The notes below the pieces were generated by a model. The model worked only from the letters and a program-made list of their open reading frames with translations. It was not told the DNA's origin and did no database searches. Position numbers and translations under genes: made by a program. A stretch of 64,000 nucleotides of DNA from Theropithecus gelada (taxonomy: Eukaryota; Chordata; Mammalia; Primates; Cercopithecidae). Below are positions 45,624 to 55,785 of the stretch, in pieces (positions within the stretch are counted from its first letter, which is position 1; the number at the start of each line of letters is the position of its first letter). The stretch spans positions 55,379,967-55,443,966 of the forward strand of contig NC_037670.1 in NCBI RefSeq assembly GCF_003255815.1, written 5' to 3'.

Positions 45624-46448
45624 CCCTGAAGCCAGGGTGGTAATCCAATTAAAAAACTGACAAAGGAAAAATCTTAAAGGTACTTGATCTTCTTCCATCT
45701 GTGTATTTATAAGTGTTGTGTGTGCAATAACAAAGAGCTTTGAATAATTGGTTTAAAAATAATAAGAGCTTAAATCAAATAATTATCAGAAAAATAGAAA
45801 CCGTGGTGTGTTTTACTAAAATCATGTTTCAGTTTACATGACTTTAGTAATCTTTGGGAAATAAAAACAGTTTTACATGCTAGGTATGTAAAAAAAGTAA
45901 AATGTGTTTTTGGTAAAAGATTACAAGAAGTCATGGGAATGTGGATTACTTTTGGCCTGAATTATAGAGCTGAAGGTTTAACCAAGTTGTGAAAGGTTTG
46001 TCAAAAATTAAATCTTGTAAAAGAAATTCTACGTGTTAACAAATTGGCTAAAGTTAAAGGGGTATTCAGTTTTTTTTATAAATTGAACACTGGAATAAAA
46101 GAACAGCTGGTTTTCCTTAGAGCACTAATCTGCTTTTTCACAAAAATTATAAAGTGTTATCAAAGGATTACAGGAATCTTACCTTATGATCAAAGTGATT
46201 AAGACTAGATAGATTTGCCTATAAGATTTTATTAAGAATTAGGTTTGACATCAATAGTGCATTAACACAAGGGGGAGATTTAGCAAACTGTGAACAAGAT
46301 TTTCATGTAACATTTTAAAAATGAAGATTTTTATCTGCTTTTTTGAATAAACTGGAGCAAAGGGAAAGGAAAAAAAAAGATTATTTGGGAAGTGAAGTCT
46401 TCCCTCTATTAATGAGTAAAGGTTTTTGCCTGTTTAAATTTTTTCTTT
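45624..46448. other. Possible ERV-derived internal sequence, unassigned
   Basis: AT-rich text such as 'AACACTGGAATAAAAGAACAGCTGG', 'CCTTAGAGCACTAATCTGCTTTTTCAC' and 'CATTAACACAAGGGGGAG' resembles the 3' parts of primate ERV1 elements as I remember them. No gene frames. The assignment is weak. Confidence 0.3.
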
Positions 46449-46734
46449 TTTTTTTAAGATGGAGTCCTACTCTGTCACCAAGGCTGGAGTGCAGTGGTGT
46501 GATCTTCGCTCACTGCAACCTCCACATCCTGGCTTTAAGCAATTTTCTGCCTCAGCCTTCTGAGTAGCTGGGATTACAGGCACGTGCCACCATATCCAGC
46601 TAATTTTGTATTTTTAGTAGAGACAGGGTTTCACCATCTTGGCCAGGGTAGTCTTGAACTCCTGACCTTGTGATTGACCCGCCTCGGCCTCCCAAAGTGC
46701 TGGGATTACAGGTGTGAGCCACTATGCCCGGCCT
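46449..46734 (-). mobile_element. AluS-like, antisense
   Basis: Complete antisense Alu ending 'TATGCCCGGCC'. Confidence 0.94.
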
Positions 46735-46870
46735 TAAAATTTTGAGTTATCATTTTGGTTAATGAGTGACTTATGATAACCTGAGATTTGATATTTGACA
46801 AACTTTTAAAAATCAAATTATAAATTATGTATTTTTCTTACCTAAATATCTTTTAGACAGTAGATCTCTT

Positions 46871-47171
46871 TTTTTTTTCTTTTTTTTTGAGAGGGAGTCT
46901 GGCTCTGTCCCCAGGGCTGGAGTGCAGTGGCCGGATCTCAGCTCACTGCAAGCTCCGCCTCCCGGGTTCACGCCATTCTCCTGCCTCAGCCTCCCGAGTA
47001 GCTGGGACTACAGGCACCCGCCACCTCGCCCGGCTAGTTTTTTGTATTTTTTTAGAAGAGACGGGGTTTCACCATGTTAGCCAGGATGGTCTCGATCTCC
47101 TGACCTCGTGATCCACCCGTCTCGGCCTCCCAAAGTGCTGGGATTACAGGCTTGAGCCACCGTGCCCGGCC
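46871..47171 (-). mobile_element. AluY of Old World monkey type, antisense
   Basis: 'GTGGCCGGATCTCAGCTC' and 'GGCTTGAGCCACCGTGCCC' are the lineage markers. Perfect 15-bp target duplication GACAGTAGATCTCTT at 46856-46870 and 47172-47186. Confidence 0.96.
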
Positions 47172-47258
47172 GACAGTAGATCTCTTAAAGGACAAAAACG
47201 ACATTTGGCTTATTTGGTATAAAAATCATACAGGAAGAATTCTCGGAAAGCATTGTCA

Positions 47259-47560
47259 GGCTGGGCACAGTGGCTCACACCAGAAATCCCAGCACTATGG
47301 GAGTCTGAGGAGGGTGGATCACCTGAGGTCAGGAGTAAAAACCAGCCTGGCCAACATGGTGAAACCCTGTCTCTACTAAAAACACACACACACAAAAATA
47401 GCCAGGTGTGGTGGCAGGCACCTGTAATCCCAGCTACTCAGGAGGCTGAGGCAGGAGGATCGCTTGAACCCAGGAGGCGGAGGCTGCAGTGAGCAAGCTG
47501 AGATTGCAGCATTGCACTCCAGTCTGGGCAACAAGAGCGAAACTATCTCAAAACAAAAAA
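47259..47560 (+). mobile_element. AluS-like
   Basis: Sense Alu; 'AAGCATTGTCA' (47248-47258) before and 'AAGGCATTGTCA' after are a near-perfect duplication. A short (CA)n lies in the middle A-rich linker (about 47382-47396). Confidence 0.94.
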
Positions 47561-48057
47561 GAAGGCATTGTCAAATATGAAATGGTGTTTTGTTTTCCTT
47601 GGGCTGTAGTTGTAGAAAAATGTTATTTTGTATGTGTTTCAAAATAATGGAAAATCCTGTAATTCCGATATGACTTAGTGTATGTTATTAATAGTAATAA
47701 TTGTTATGTAAAATTCCTGTATGCAACAGAAGTAACAAAAATCTCCCTGTCAATTGTGGCTTTAATAGTGGCTGTTCTAAGACTTCTGTGTCATCCACAG
47801 ACAATTGTTGTCTTGTTTTAATCCTCTTTGAAAGGTAATTTATAATCAGCTATAGGACTTTGACAGGTGCTCTTAAATGCAGGTTTCTGATAACTTTGGA
47901 AATCTTGGTATTAGAATAAAGAAAAAACTGTCAGGACTCTCATGGAGAGCTGAAATGTTCATGAATATGAAGCAGAACAGGACATAACTGCATGGAGTGA
48001 ACTAATATAAGACTGAAGTAATCTTTTTGACTTTGCTTAAAATATTAGTGATCCTGG
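47561..48057. other. Possible ERV-derived sequence, unassigned
   Basis: Probably the continuation of 45624-46448 interrupted by three Alus. 'CAGGACTCTCATGGAGAGCTGAAATG' and 'GGAGTGAACTAATATAAGACTGAAG' resemble ERV 3' regions. Low confidence. Confidence 0.3.
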
Positions 48058-48170
48058 CTGGGCGTGGTGGCTCACGCCTGTAATCCCAGCACTTTGGGAG
48101 GCCAAGGCAGGTGAATCACAAGCTCAGGAGTTCGAGACCAGCCTGACCAACATGGTGACACCCTGTCCCT
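48058..48170 (+). mobile_element. Alu left-arm fragment
   Basis: Sense Alu stops after 'CATGGTGACACCCTGTCCCT', with no right arm or tail. Confidence 0.9.
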
Positions 48171-48603
48171 TTAATATTATACAGTTTGACTATTATTTCT
48201 GCAGGAATTATTACCTTAATTTGCTTTTTTTGTTGAAAACTATGCATTTCTGCATTCAAGAATTTGTTTCTGGCTTTTAGTTTTCCAAAAAAAATTTTTT
48301 TTTACTAAAGCTATGTTTTATTTTTTAAATATATTTTAGTAAAGCAATTAAGTATATTTTATTCCTTCTAATTTTAGTCTTTATAGATCTGTAAATATAT
48401 TTGCATTTTTTATCAGTTTGTCTTTATTACCATAGATTTGCTCTGCTTAATCTCCCAGTTAACTATTTCTCTCATTGGCTTATTATAAGTTAATAGTTAA
48501 CCCCTACAATGTATATTCAATTTAAATATTTTATTTTTCTTTTATTCAATTTACATTTGGCTCTTTCCACGTATACTCTTCAACTTTAAAGTTTCTTCTT
48601 CAG
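48171..48603. other. AT-rich unassigned DNA
   Basis: Possibly decayed L1 (antisense) by its general look, but no diagnostic motif can be quoted. Confidence 0.35.
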
Positions 48604-48889
48604 CCAGGTGCTATGATTCACGCCTGTAATCCCAGCACTTTGGGAGGCTGAGGCGGGCAAATAACCTGAGGTCAGGACTTTGAGACCAGCCTGGCCAACA
48701 TGGTGAAATCCCGTCTCTACTAAAAATATAAAAATTAGTCAGGCATGGTGGCACGTGCCTGTAGTCCCAGCTACTCAGGAGGCTGAGGCAGGAGAATTGC
48801 TTGAACCCAGATTGCAGAGGATGTAGTGAGCTGAGTTTGCAGACACTGCACTCCAGCCTTGATGACAGAGGGAGACACTATCTCAAAAA

Positions 48890-48928
<39 letters not shown>
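48604..48928 (+). mobile_element. AluS-like with (AAAT)n tail
   Basis: Sense Alu, tail of AAAT units at about 48885-48928. Confidence 0.93.
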
Positions 48929-49060
48929 AGTTTTTTCCTCTTTCAATATTATTTTGGTTTCTTATTTTACCATTTAATTGATTTAAACATTTTAAATACA
49001 ATTTTAATATTATAAATGTATGTAACATCCAATTTCTTCTTACTCTAAATTCTGAGAACT

Positions 49061-49453
49061 CGATAGACTGGATTAAGAAAATGTGGCACACATACACCAT
49101 GGAATATTATGCATCCATGAAAAAGAATGTGTTCATGTCTTTTGCAGGGACATGGATGAAGCTAGAAACCATCATACTCAGCAAACTATCACAAGGACAG
49201 AAAACCAAACACCACATGTTCTCACTCATAGATGGGAATTGAACAATAAGATCACCTGGACATGGGGTGGGGAACATCACACACCAGGGCCTGTCACGGG
49301 GAGGGGGCTGGGGGAAGGATAGCATTAGGAGAAATACCTAAATGATGAGTTGATGGGTGCAGGACACCAACACAGCACATATATACCTATGTATCAAGCC
49401 TGCATGTTGTGCACATGTACCCTAGAACTTAAAGTATAATAAAAAATAATAAT
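49061..49453 (+). mobile_element. 5'-truncated young L1 (L1PA-type)
   Basis: Contains the last part of ORF2 and the 3' UTR ('GGGACATGGATGAAGCTAG', 'GTTCTCACTCATAGATGGG', 'AACTTAAAGTATAATAAAA'). Perfect 14-bp target duplication AAATTCTGAGAACT at 49047-49060 and 49454-49467. Severe 5' truncation is the usual outcome of target-primed reverse transcription. Confidence 0.95.
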
Positions 49454-49467
49454 AAATTCTGAGAACT

Positions 49468-49937
49468 TATTTGTTTGTATATGTCATAATTTATCATTTA
49501 GATCTCATGTTTGGGAGTATAACCCATAAACAATGTCTAGCCACAGACAAGTATAAGACAAAGTTGAATAATTACTGAATTTCAAAGGAAATTCGTACTG
49601 AGGTTACTTTAGATATTCAGTGACATGCCAAGAAGGAAATATTGAGACTGGAACCAAATCACCAAATACTGCATAACAAATTCTACCAGTACTAACTTAC
49701 TGTTAAAGACAGAAACATTCATTTTAGCCATGTGCAGCTACTAATATTTTCACATATTAATAAAGTAAAGTAATCACGTTGTTATGTGTGCAATGTGAAT
49801 GCGTGTGCATCCCTGCAATGCCAAATAGAGCTAAAAAAAATCACGACTTTGCAGGAACACAAATAAGTCAAGAAAAGATTCAAAGGAGTTATCAACATGA
49901 GAAGCCGATGATTAATCACAAAGCAAAATTGATAATC
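49468..49937. other. Unassigned intergenic DNA
   Basis: Nothing recognised. Confidence 0.4.
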
Positions 49938-50085
49938 TTGTGCCTATAGTCCCAGCTGCTTGGGAGGCTGAGGTAGGAGAATCACTTAAACCCGGGAGGC
50001 AGAGGTTGCAGTGAGCCAAGATAGCACCAATACACTCCAGCCTGGGTGACAGAGTGAGACTCCACCTCAGAAACATAAAATAAAA
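49938..50085 (+). mobile_element. Alu right-arm fragment
   Basis: Only the right part ('CCTATAGTCCCAGCTGC' to the A-rich tail) is present. Confidence 0.9.
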
Positions 50086-52558
50086 TAAATGAAGAAGCAC
50101 AGGCAGCAGAAAGAAGGAAGGATGAGACAGCACATCTGGCAGGGTGAGGCTTCCTACAATAGGTTGATAATAATAGGAGCATCATTTCTTAGGTTTTTAC
50201 AGCTCTCAAGGGTAGATGTGGTGCCACCCTAGAATCAAAGTAAGGGAGATGAACCTGACCAGCTCAACTAAAGGCAAAAGCCTCCAAGTTCTGCAACTCT
50301 AAGAAAAATGAGATAGAACATGCAGCCTGCAGTCAAAGGGAGATAAATAGTGAAGCTAGTCAGTCCATGCTTTGGCTGATTTAGGAAGGAAGGCCAGCTG
50401 TACTGATATGTTGGGGTTTGAATTGACCCAGAGTTTTTGTGGAGAAAAATTTAATAAGTTAATTTCAATGTTTTCCAGATGCATGTAGAGAAGCCCAGAG
50501 ATTTCAGGCTCTGCTGTGTGCTTCAGAGCTCATCATGGCATCAGCTCTGGAAAGATGCAGTTGTTCTTTGCACCATCCCCCATCCAGTCTTCTTTTTCCT
50601 AGATGCACAATCAGTGGGATACCAAGGAGAATGAACAAGGAACACATCGTGGTCAGGAGCAAGACTGATGCAAGAATAAGCAGTAACTACTTGGAAACCC
50701 AAAGGGAGCATTTTTCTCTTTCCTGTGGGCAGCCCTCAACTTTTGTCCTTACTTCCTGGCCTCAGTAATGGGTTTTGAGACCCATCCTGCATCTGGAGGC
50801 ACCACGGGTCCTGGTGGTAAACACCTTTACTGAATCTGCAGGAAAGCTTTCTCATGACAATATGACCTCTTCTCTGCGATCATCAGCTTCTGGGCAATCT
50901 GAACAAAGTGCAAACTAGAAACCTATAAAATGGAGAAGAGTAGGTCTTAGGAAAACATATTCCCACTTTTTCCCTTGGCAAGTTCAAACAACAACTGTGA
51001 AGGCAGATAGATGTGTAGAAAATGATGGCATCCTGTAACTCCTCATCATGCGAGTTTACCATCAGGAGTTTTTAATTCTAGCTCCAAATGGGAACTGGAA
51101 GTCACTTCACTGTGCATCTATCAATGGTTGATTGCACAACATTTTGTGTATCATACTGAGGAGTCTTCACTGAAAGATTTTTTCATTGAACACATAAACA
51201 TAAAAATAGGGAAAGGTGAAATAGCAACTCCATAATCATCAAACAAAGTGTAAGAATGTTAATCTCACATCATTAGCATTTTTGTACAAATTTCCATGTA
51301 TATCTACCCATAAAATGAACATTTTAATAATAAATCAGTTCTATGAATTTAAAAGAAAAAGCCAATGAAATCATTTTCCCTTTTTTAACAACAAAGAGAC
51401 AGACATATGATCCAGACATGCCCTGACAGAGTGGAGTGGGCATGGGGCCTGTCCTGGGAAAGGGAAAGAAGGGCAGAGTCAGTGCTCTGGATCATGTGTT
51501 GAGGGGTAAGATGGGACACAAATAAAGAGAGAAGGGCCTGGGCCCAGCAACACTGAGGCTTGCAGGGGGGCTTCTGAAAGCAACAGACATGGCCTGCAAC
51601 ACTGAAGGTCAGATAGGCCAGTTGCAATAAAAAGATCTGCCCAGATATCTCAGCAACTCTGCTGGGAGGCCCTGACTACACCTGGACTGGATACTCCTGA
51701 AGTAGACTGGCTCCCAGAGAGCCACACACACAAGGGTCCTGACCACTATGGCTGGGAAAATCTAAAAGAGCCAATTTCTTCTGTTTTCAGAGGCTCAGGT
51801 GAGTGGAGACCAGGTAAGACTTCAATGAAAGACCCCTGAAGAGACAGGGTCTTATAGGTTTTTACCCTCTAAAACCCAAATCAGCTGGCCACCTTTCTCT
51901 CTCTTCCATGCCAGCAACACAAGCAGGGCTTCTTATAGACATCTCTGACCCCTCTGCCTGAGATGCAGCCACCTGAACATTTTGCACAACAGAAGAAGGC
52001 AAGAGAAGTACAAGGGCAGCTGCACCAATGTGTTTTGGTGGGCACCCTGGCCCAGGCTGCAGACAAAGCTGTGGGCATCAGGTGCCAGGCAATGTACTTA
52101 CCCTCATGCCACTCCAAGCTGAAGCTGCTTCTTCTTCAGTTTCTTGAGCACCCAGTTTAGGAATGACTTCAGATTTGCCTTGGTGCTCTTAGATGGTGGT
52201 TGGGAATAGCAATGACTCCTGGCACCCTGGATCACCTTGCCCAGGCAACAGCCATTCCTGCCCACACTGCCACCAGTGGCCCCAGGTGCCTGGTTGTCCT
52301 GTTTTTTCTTCCATAGTTCACCTTCTCCTCTGACATTCCTCAAACCCCACTCCTCCTCATTCTCGTAGTGAGGTGGCTGGCTTCTTAGAGACACAGGACC
52401 AGCCCAGATCTTAGTTCCTGAACATGTGGGGCAAGCAAGCAAGGAGGCCAGGAGAAAAGTCATCTGTGCCTCAAGGACTAATACAACTTTCACACACCAG
52501 AAAAAAAGTTAGGTGTCCAGTTGGGGACTACAGGCCCCAATTTTGTTCATGTCTTGTC
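50086..52558. other. Repeat-poor, relatively GC-rich unassigned block
   Basis: 2.5 kb without Alu or L1. It contains several domain-less frames on both strands (50535-50768 plus; 51385-51627, 51881-52117 and 52104-52493 minus). It could hold a non-coding or pseudogene exon set, or an unrecognised LTR element. I cannot assign it. Confidence 0.4.
52104..52493 (-). CDS. Unrecognised open frame, 129 codons
   Basis: Met-initiated minus-strand frame with a hydrophobic stretch near the N-terminus (residues 11-20, TFLLASLLAC) and a basic C-terminus (LKKLKKKQ). The stop TGA (52104-52106) is followed at once by a consensus-like donor GGGTAAGT (GT at 52101-52100). No known domain is recognised and no promoter or partner exon can be shown. 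It may be chance, a pseudogene exon, or an old retroelement. Listed because it is the longest non-repeat frame in this block. Confidence 0.15.
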   Translation of the reverse strand: MKVVLVLEAQMTFLLASLLACPTCSGTKIWAGPVSLRSQPPHYENEEEWGLRNVRGEGELWKKKQDNQAPGATGGSVGRNGCCLGKVIQGARSHCYSQPPSKSTKANLKSFLNWVLKKLKKKQLQLGVA

Positions 52559-52605
52559 TTGTATGTATGTGTGTATGTATATGTGTGTGTGTATATATAT
52601 ATATT
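52559..52605. repeat. TG/TA-rich simple repeat
   Basis: Mixed TGTA, GT and TA units at the 3' edge of the following antisense L1, likely expanded from its tail region. Confidence 0.85.
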
Positions 52606-54025
52606 TAACTTTTAAGTTCAGAGTTCAGAGGTATATGTGCAGGTATGTTACATAGGTAAATGTGTCATGGGGATTTGTTGTGCTGATTATTTCATCACCC
52701 AAGTATTAAGCCTAGTACTCATTCATTATTTCTCCTGATCCTCTTCCTCCTTCCAACTGCCACCCTTGGATAGGCGCCAGTGTGTGTTGTTCTCCTCTGT
52801 GTGTCTATGTGTTCTCATAATGTAGCTCCCACTTATAAGTGAGAACATGCTGTATTTGGTTTTCTGTTCCTGCATTAGTTTATTAAGGATAATGGCCTCC
52901 AACTCCATTCATGTCCCTACAAAGGACATGATCTCATTCTTTTTTATGGCTGCATAGTATTCTGTGGTGTATATCTACCAGATTTTCTTTATCCAGTCCA
53001 TCATTTACGGGCATTTAGGTTGATTCCACGTCTTTGCTGAATAGTGCTGCAGTAACATGTGTTTGCATGTGTCTTTACAATGCAGTGTTTATATTCCTTT
53101 GGGTATATACTCAGTAATGAGATTGCTGAGTTGAATGGTAGTTTTGTTTTTAGGTCTTTGAGGAATCACCACACTCTCTTCCACCTGGTTGAACTAATTT
53201 TTACCACCAACAGAGTATAAGCATTTCTTTTTGTCTGCAATCTCACCAGCATCTATTATTTTTTGACTTTCTAACAGCAGCCATTCTGACTGGTGTGAGA
53301 TGGTATCTCATTGTGGTTTTGATTTGTATTTCTCTAATAATCAGTGATGTTGAGCTTTTTTTTCACATGATTATTGGCCATATGTATGTCTTCTTTTCAG
53401 AAGTGTCTGTTCACCTCCTTTGCCCACTTTTTAATAGGGTTTCTTTTTCTTATAAACTTGTTTAAGCCACTTATAAGTGTTGGATATTAGAACTTTGTCA
53501 GATGCATAGTTTGCAAAAATTTTCTCTCATTCTGTAGATTATCTGTTTACTCTGTTGATAGTTTATTTTGCTGTGCAGAAGCATTTTAGTTTAATTTGAT
53601 ACCATTTGTTATTTTTTGCTTTTGTTACAATTGCTTTTGGCATCTTTGTCACAATTTTTTTGCCTGTGGCTAGCTCCTGAATTATATTGCCTAGGTTGTC
53701 TTCCAGGGTTTTTATAGTTTGGGGGTTTTATATTTAAGTCTTCAATTTATCTTGAGTTAATTTTTGTATATCATATAAGGAAGGTTTCCAGTTTCAATCT
53801 TCTGCATATGGCTAGCCAGTTATCCCAGCACCATTTATTGAATAGGTAATCTTTTCCTCATTGCATGTTTTAATCCAGTTTGCTGAAGATAAGATAGTTG
53901 TAGGTGTGCAGTCTTATTTCTGGGTTTTCTATTCTATTCCCTTAGTCTATGTGTTCTTGTACTAGTAACATGCCCTTTTGGTTATTGTAGCTTTGTATTA
54001 CACTTTGAAGTTGGGTACCATGATG
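52606..54025 (-). mobile_element. L1 (L1PA/L1PB-age), antisense, 3' part
   Basis: Reverse L1 3' UTR and ORF2: 'TCAGAGGTATATGTGCAGG', 'CTCCCACTTATAAGTGAGAAC', 'GGCTGCATAGTATTCTGTGG', 'CTGTGCAGAAGCATTTTAG', 'CCAGTTATCCCAGCACC'. Many stops and shifts. Interrupted at 54025 by an LTR and resumes at 55105. Confidence 0.93.
54020..54025. repeat. Target-site duplication of the solo LTR (left copy)
   Basis: ATGATG is repeated at 55105-55110. Six base pairs is the usual duplication length for class-II (beta-retrovirus-like, HERV-K) elements. Confidence 0.85.
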
Positions 54026-55104
54026 TGTTGTGGGAAGTCAGGGACCCCAGATGGAGGGACCGGCTGAAGCCATGGCAGAAGAACATAAACTGTGAAGATA
54101 TCATGGACATTTATTAGTTCCCAAAATTAATACTTTAATAATTTCTCAAACCTGCCTTTACTGCAATCTCTGAACATAAATTGTGAAGATTTCACGGACA
54201 TTTATCACTTCCCCAATCAGTACTCTTATAATTTCCCATGCCTATCTTTTCTTTAATCTCCTAATCCTGTCATCTTCGTAAACTGAGGATGTATGTCGCC
54301 TCAGGACCCTGTGATGATCGTGTTAACTCCACAAATTGTTTGTAAAATATGTGTGTTTGAACAATATGAAATCTGGGCACCCTGAAAAAGAACAGGATAA
54401 CAGCGACATTCAGAGAATGAGGGAGATAACCATAAGGTCTGACTGCCTGCGGGGCCAGGCAGAACAGAGTCATATTTTTCTTATTGCAGAAAATGAGTAG
54501 GAGAAATATCACTGAATTCTTTTCCCAATAAGGAACAACCCTGGGAAGGGAATGCATTCCCAGGGGAGGTGTAGGGATGGCCACTCTGGGGGTGTCTGCC
54601 TTATGTGGTTGAAGATAAGGGATGGAATATGCCCTGGTCTCCTTCAGTGCCCTAGGCTTGCTAGGATTAGGAAATTCCAGTCTGGCAAATTCTAGTCAGA
54701 CCAGTTCTCTGCTCTTGAACCCTGTTTCCTGTTAAGATGTTTATCAATGACAATGCACGCACAGCAGGACATGGAACCTCATTAGTAATTCTAATTTTGC
54801 CCTTGCCTTGTGAGCTTGCTCTGCCCTTCTGCCCTTGTGATCTTTTATTGCCATTTGAAGCATGTGATCTCTGTGACCCACTCCTTATTTGTACACCCCT
54901 CCCCTTTTGAAATCCCTAATAAAAACTTGCTGGCTTTGCGGCTCAGGGGCATCACAGAAACTGCCAACATGTGATGTCACCCCCAGAGGCCCAGCTGTAA
55001 AATTTCTCTTTTGTACTCTTTCTCTTTATTTCTCAGACTGGCCGACACTTAGGGAAAATAGAAAAGAACCTACATTGAAATATTGGGACCTGGTTTCCCC
55101 AATA
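54026..55104 (+). mobile_element. Solo LTR of a HERV-K-like (ERV2) element
   Basis: Starts TGTTGTGGGAAGTCAGGGAC and ends 'TTTCCCCAATA'. It has an AATAAA signal at 54918-54923, followed by 'GGCATCACAGAAACTGCC' and 'GTGATGTCACCCCCAGAGG', a layout I know from MER9/LTR13-like HERV-K LTRs; the exact subfamily is not certain. No internal retroviral region is present, so the provirus was reduced to one LTR by recombination or never carried more. The 3' terminus lacks the canonical CA. Confidence 0.85.
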
Positions 55105-55350
55105 ATGATGGCTCCAGCTTTGTTCTTTTTGTTTAGGATTGCTTCCCCAATTTTGGATCTACTTTAGTTCCACATGTATTTTAAAATAGTTTTTGTCTAG
55201 TTCTGTGAAGAATGTTAATGGTGCTTTAATGGGAATAGCATTGAATCTGTAAGTTACTTTGGGCAGTATGGCCATTTTAATGATATTGATTATTCCCATC
55301 TGTGAGAATGACATGCTTTTAAATTTGTTTAATTTTTTTCTTGTTTCTTT
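55105..55350 (-). mobile_element. L1, antisense, continuation after the LTR
   Basis: 'ATGATGGCTCCAGCTTTG' resumes ORF2 text exactly where it broke off at 54025. It continues through 'GGGCAGTATGGCCATTTTAATG' and fades near 55350, which is the 5' truncation point. Confidence 0.92.
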
Positions 55351-55529
55351 GCTAGTGTCAAAGGTTGCTTTATCCTGTTCAGGTGAGAAGTCATAAAAAT
55401 ACACTTAATTTTATAATGTATTTCTTGAGAAATCTATATTATCTTTGTGTGAGCAAAATCCTTTTGTGATTTGAAGGTAATTGTTGAAAAATTTTATAAT
55501 TCTGTATCCATTGTAGGCATCATTTTACA
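55351..55529. other. Spacer between two antisense L1 elements
   Basis: AT-rich, no repeat recognised. Confidence 0.4.
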
Positions 55530-55785
55530 ACTTTTAAATTTTATTTTATTTTACTTTGAGTTCTGGGATACATGTGCAGAACATGTAGGTTAGTTACACA
55601 GGTATACATGTGCCATGGTGGTTTGTTGCACCTATCTACCCATCATCTAGGTTTTTAAGCCCCACATGCATTAGGTATTTGTCCTAATGCTTTCCCTCCC
55701 CTCTTCCCCTACTCCCCAACAGGCCCTGGTGTGTGACGTTCTGCACTCTGTGTCCATGTGTTTCCATTGTTCAACTCCCACTTAT

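Noticed and set aside
45000..45698. Frames of 180-232 codons across 45.2-45.6 kb
   Set aside because: They consist mostly of N and of GGAA repeat codons.
51780..51810. A possible micro-exon on the plus strand (TTTTCAG ... CAGGTGAGT)
   Set aside because: Acceptor and donor strings occur, but the exon would be only 8 bp and nothing around it supports a gene.
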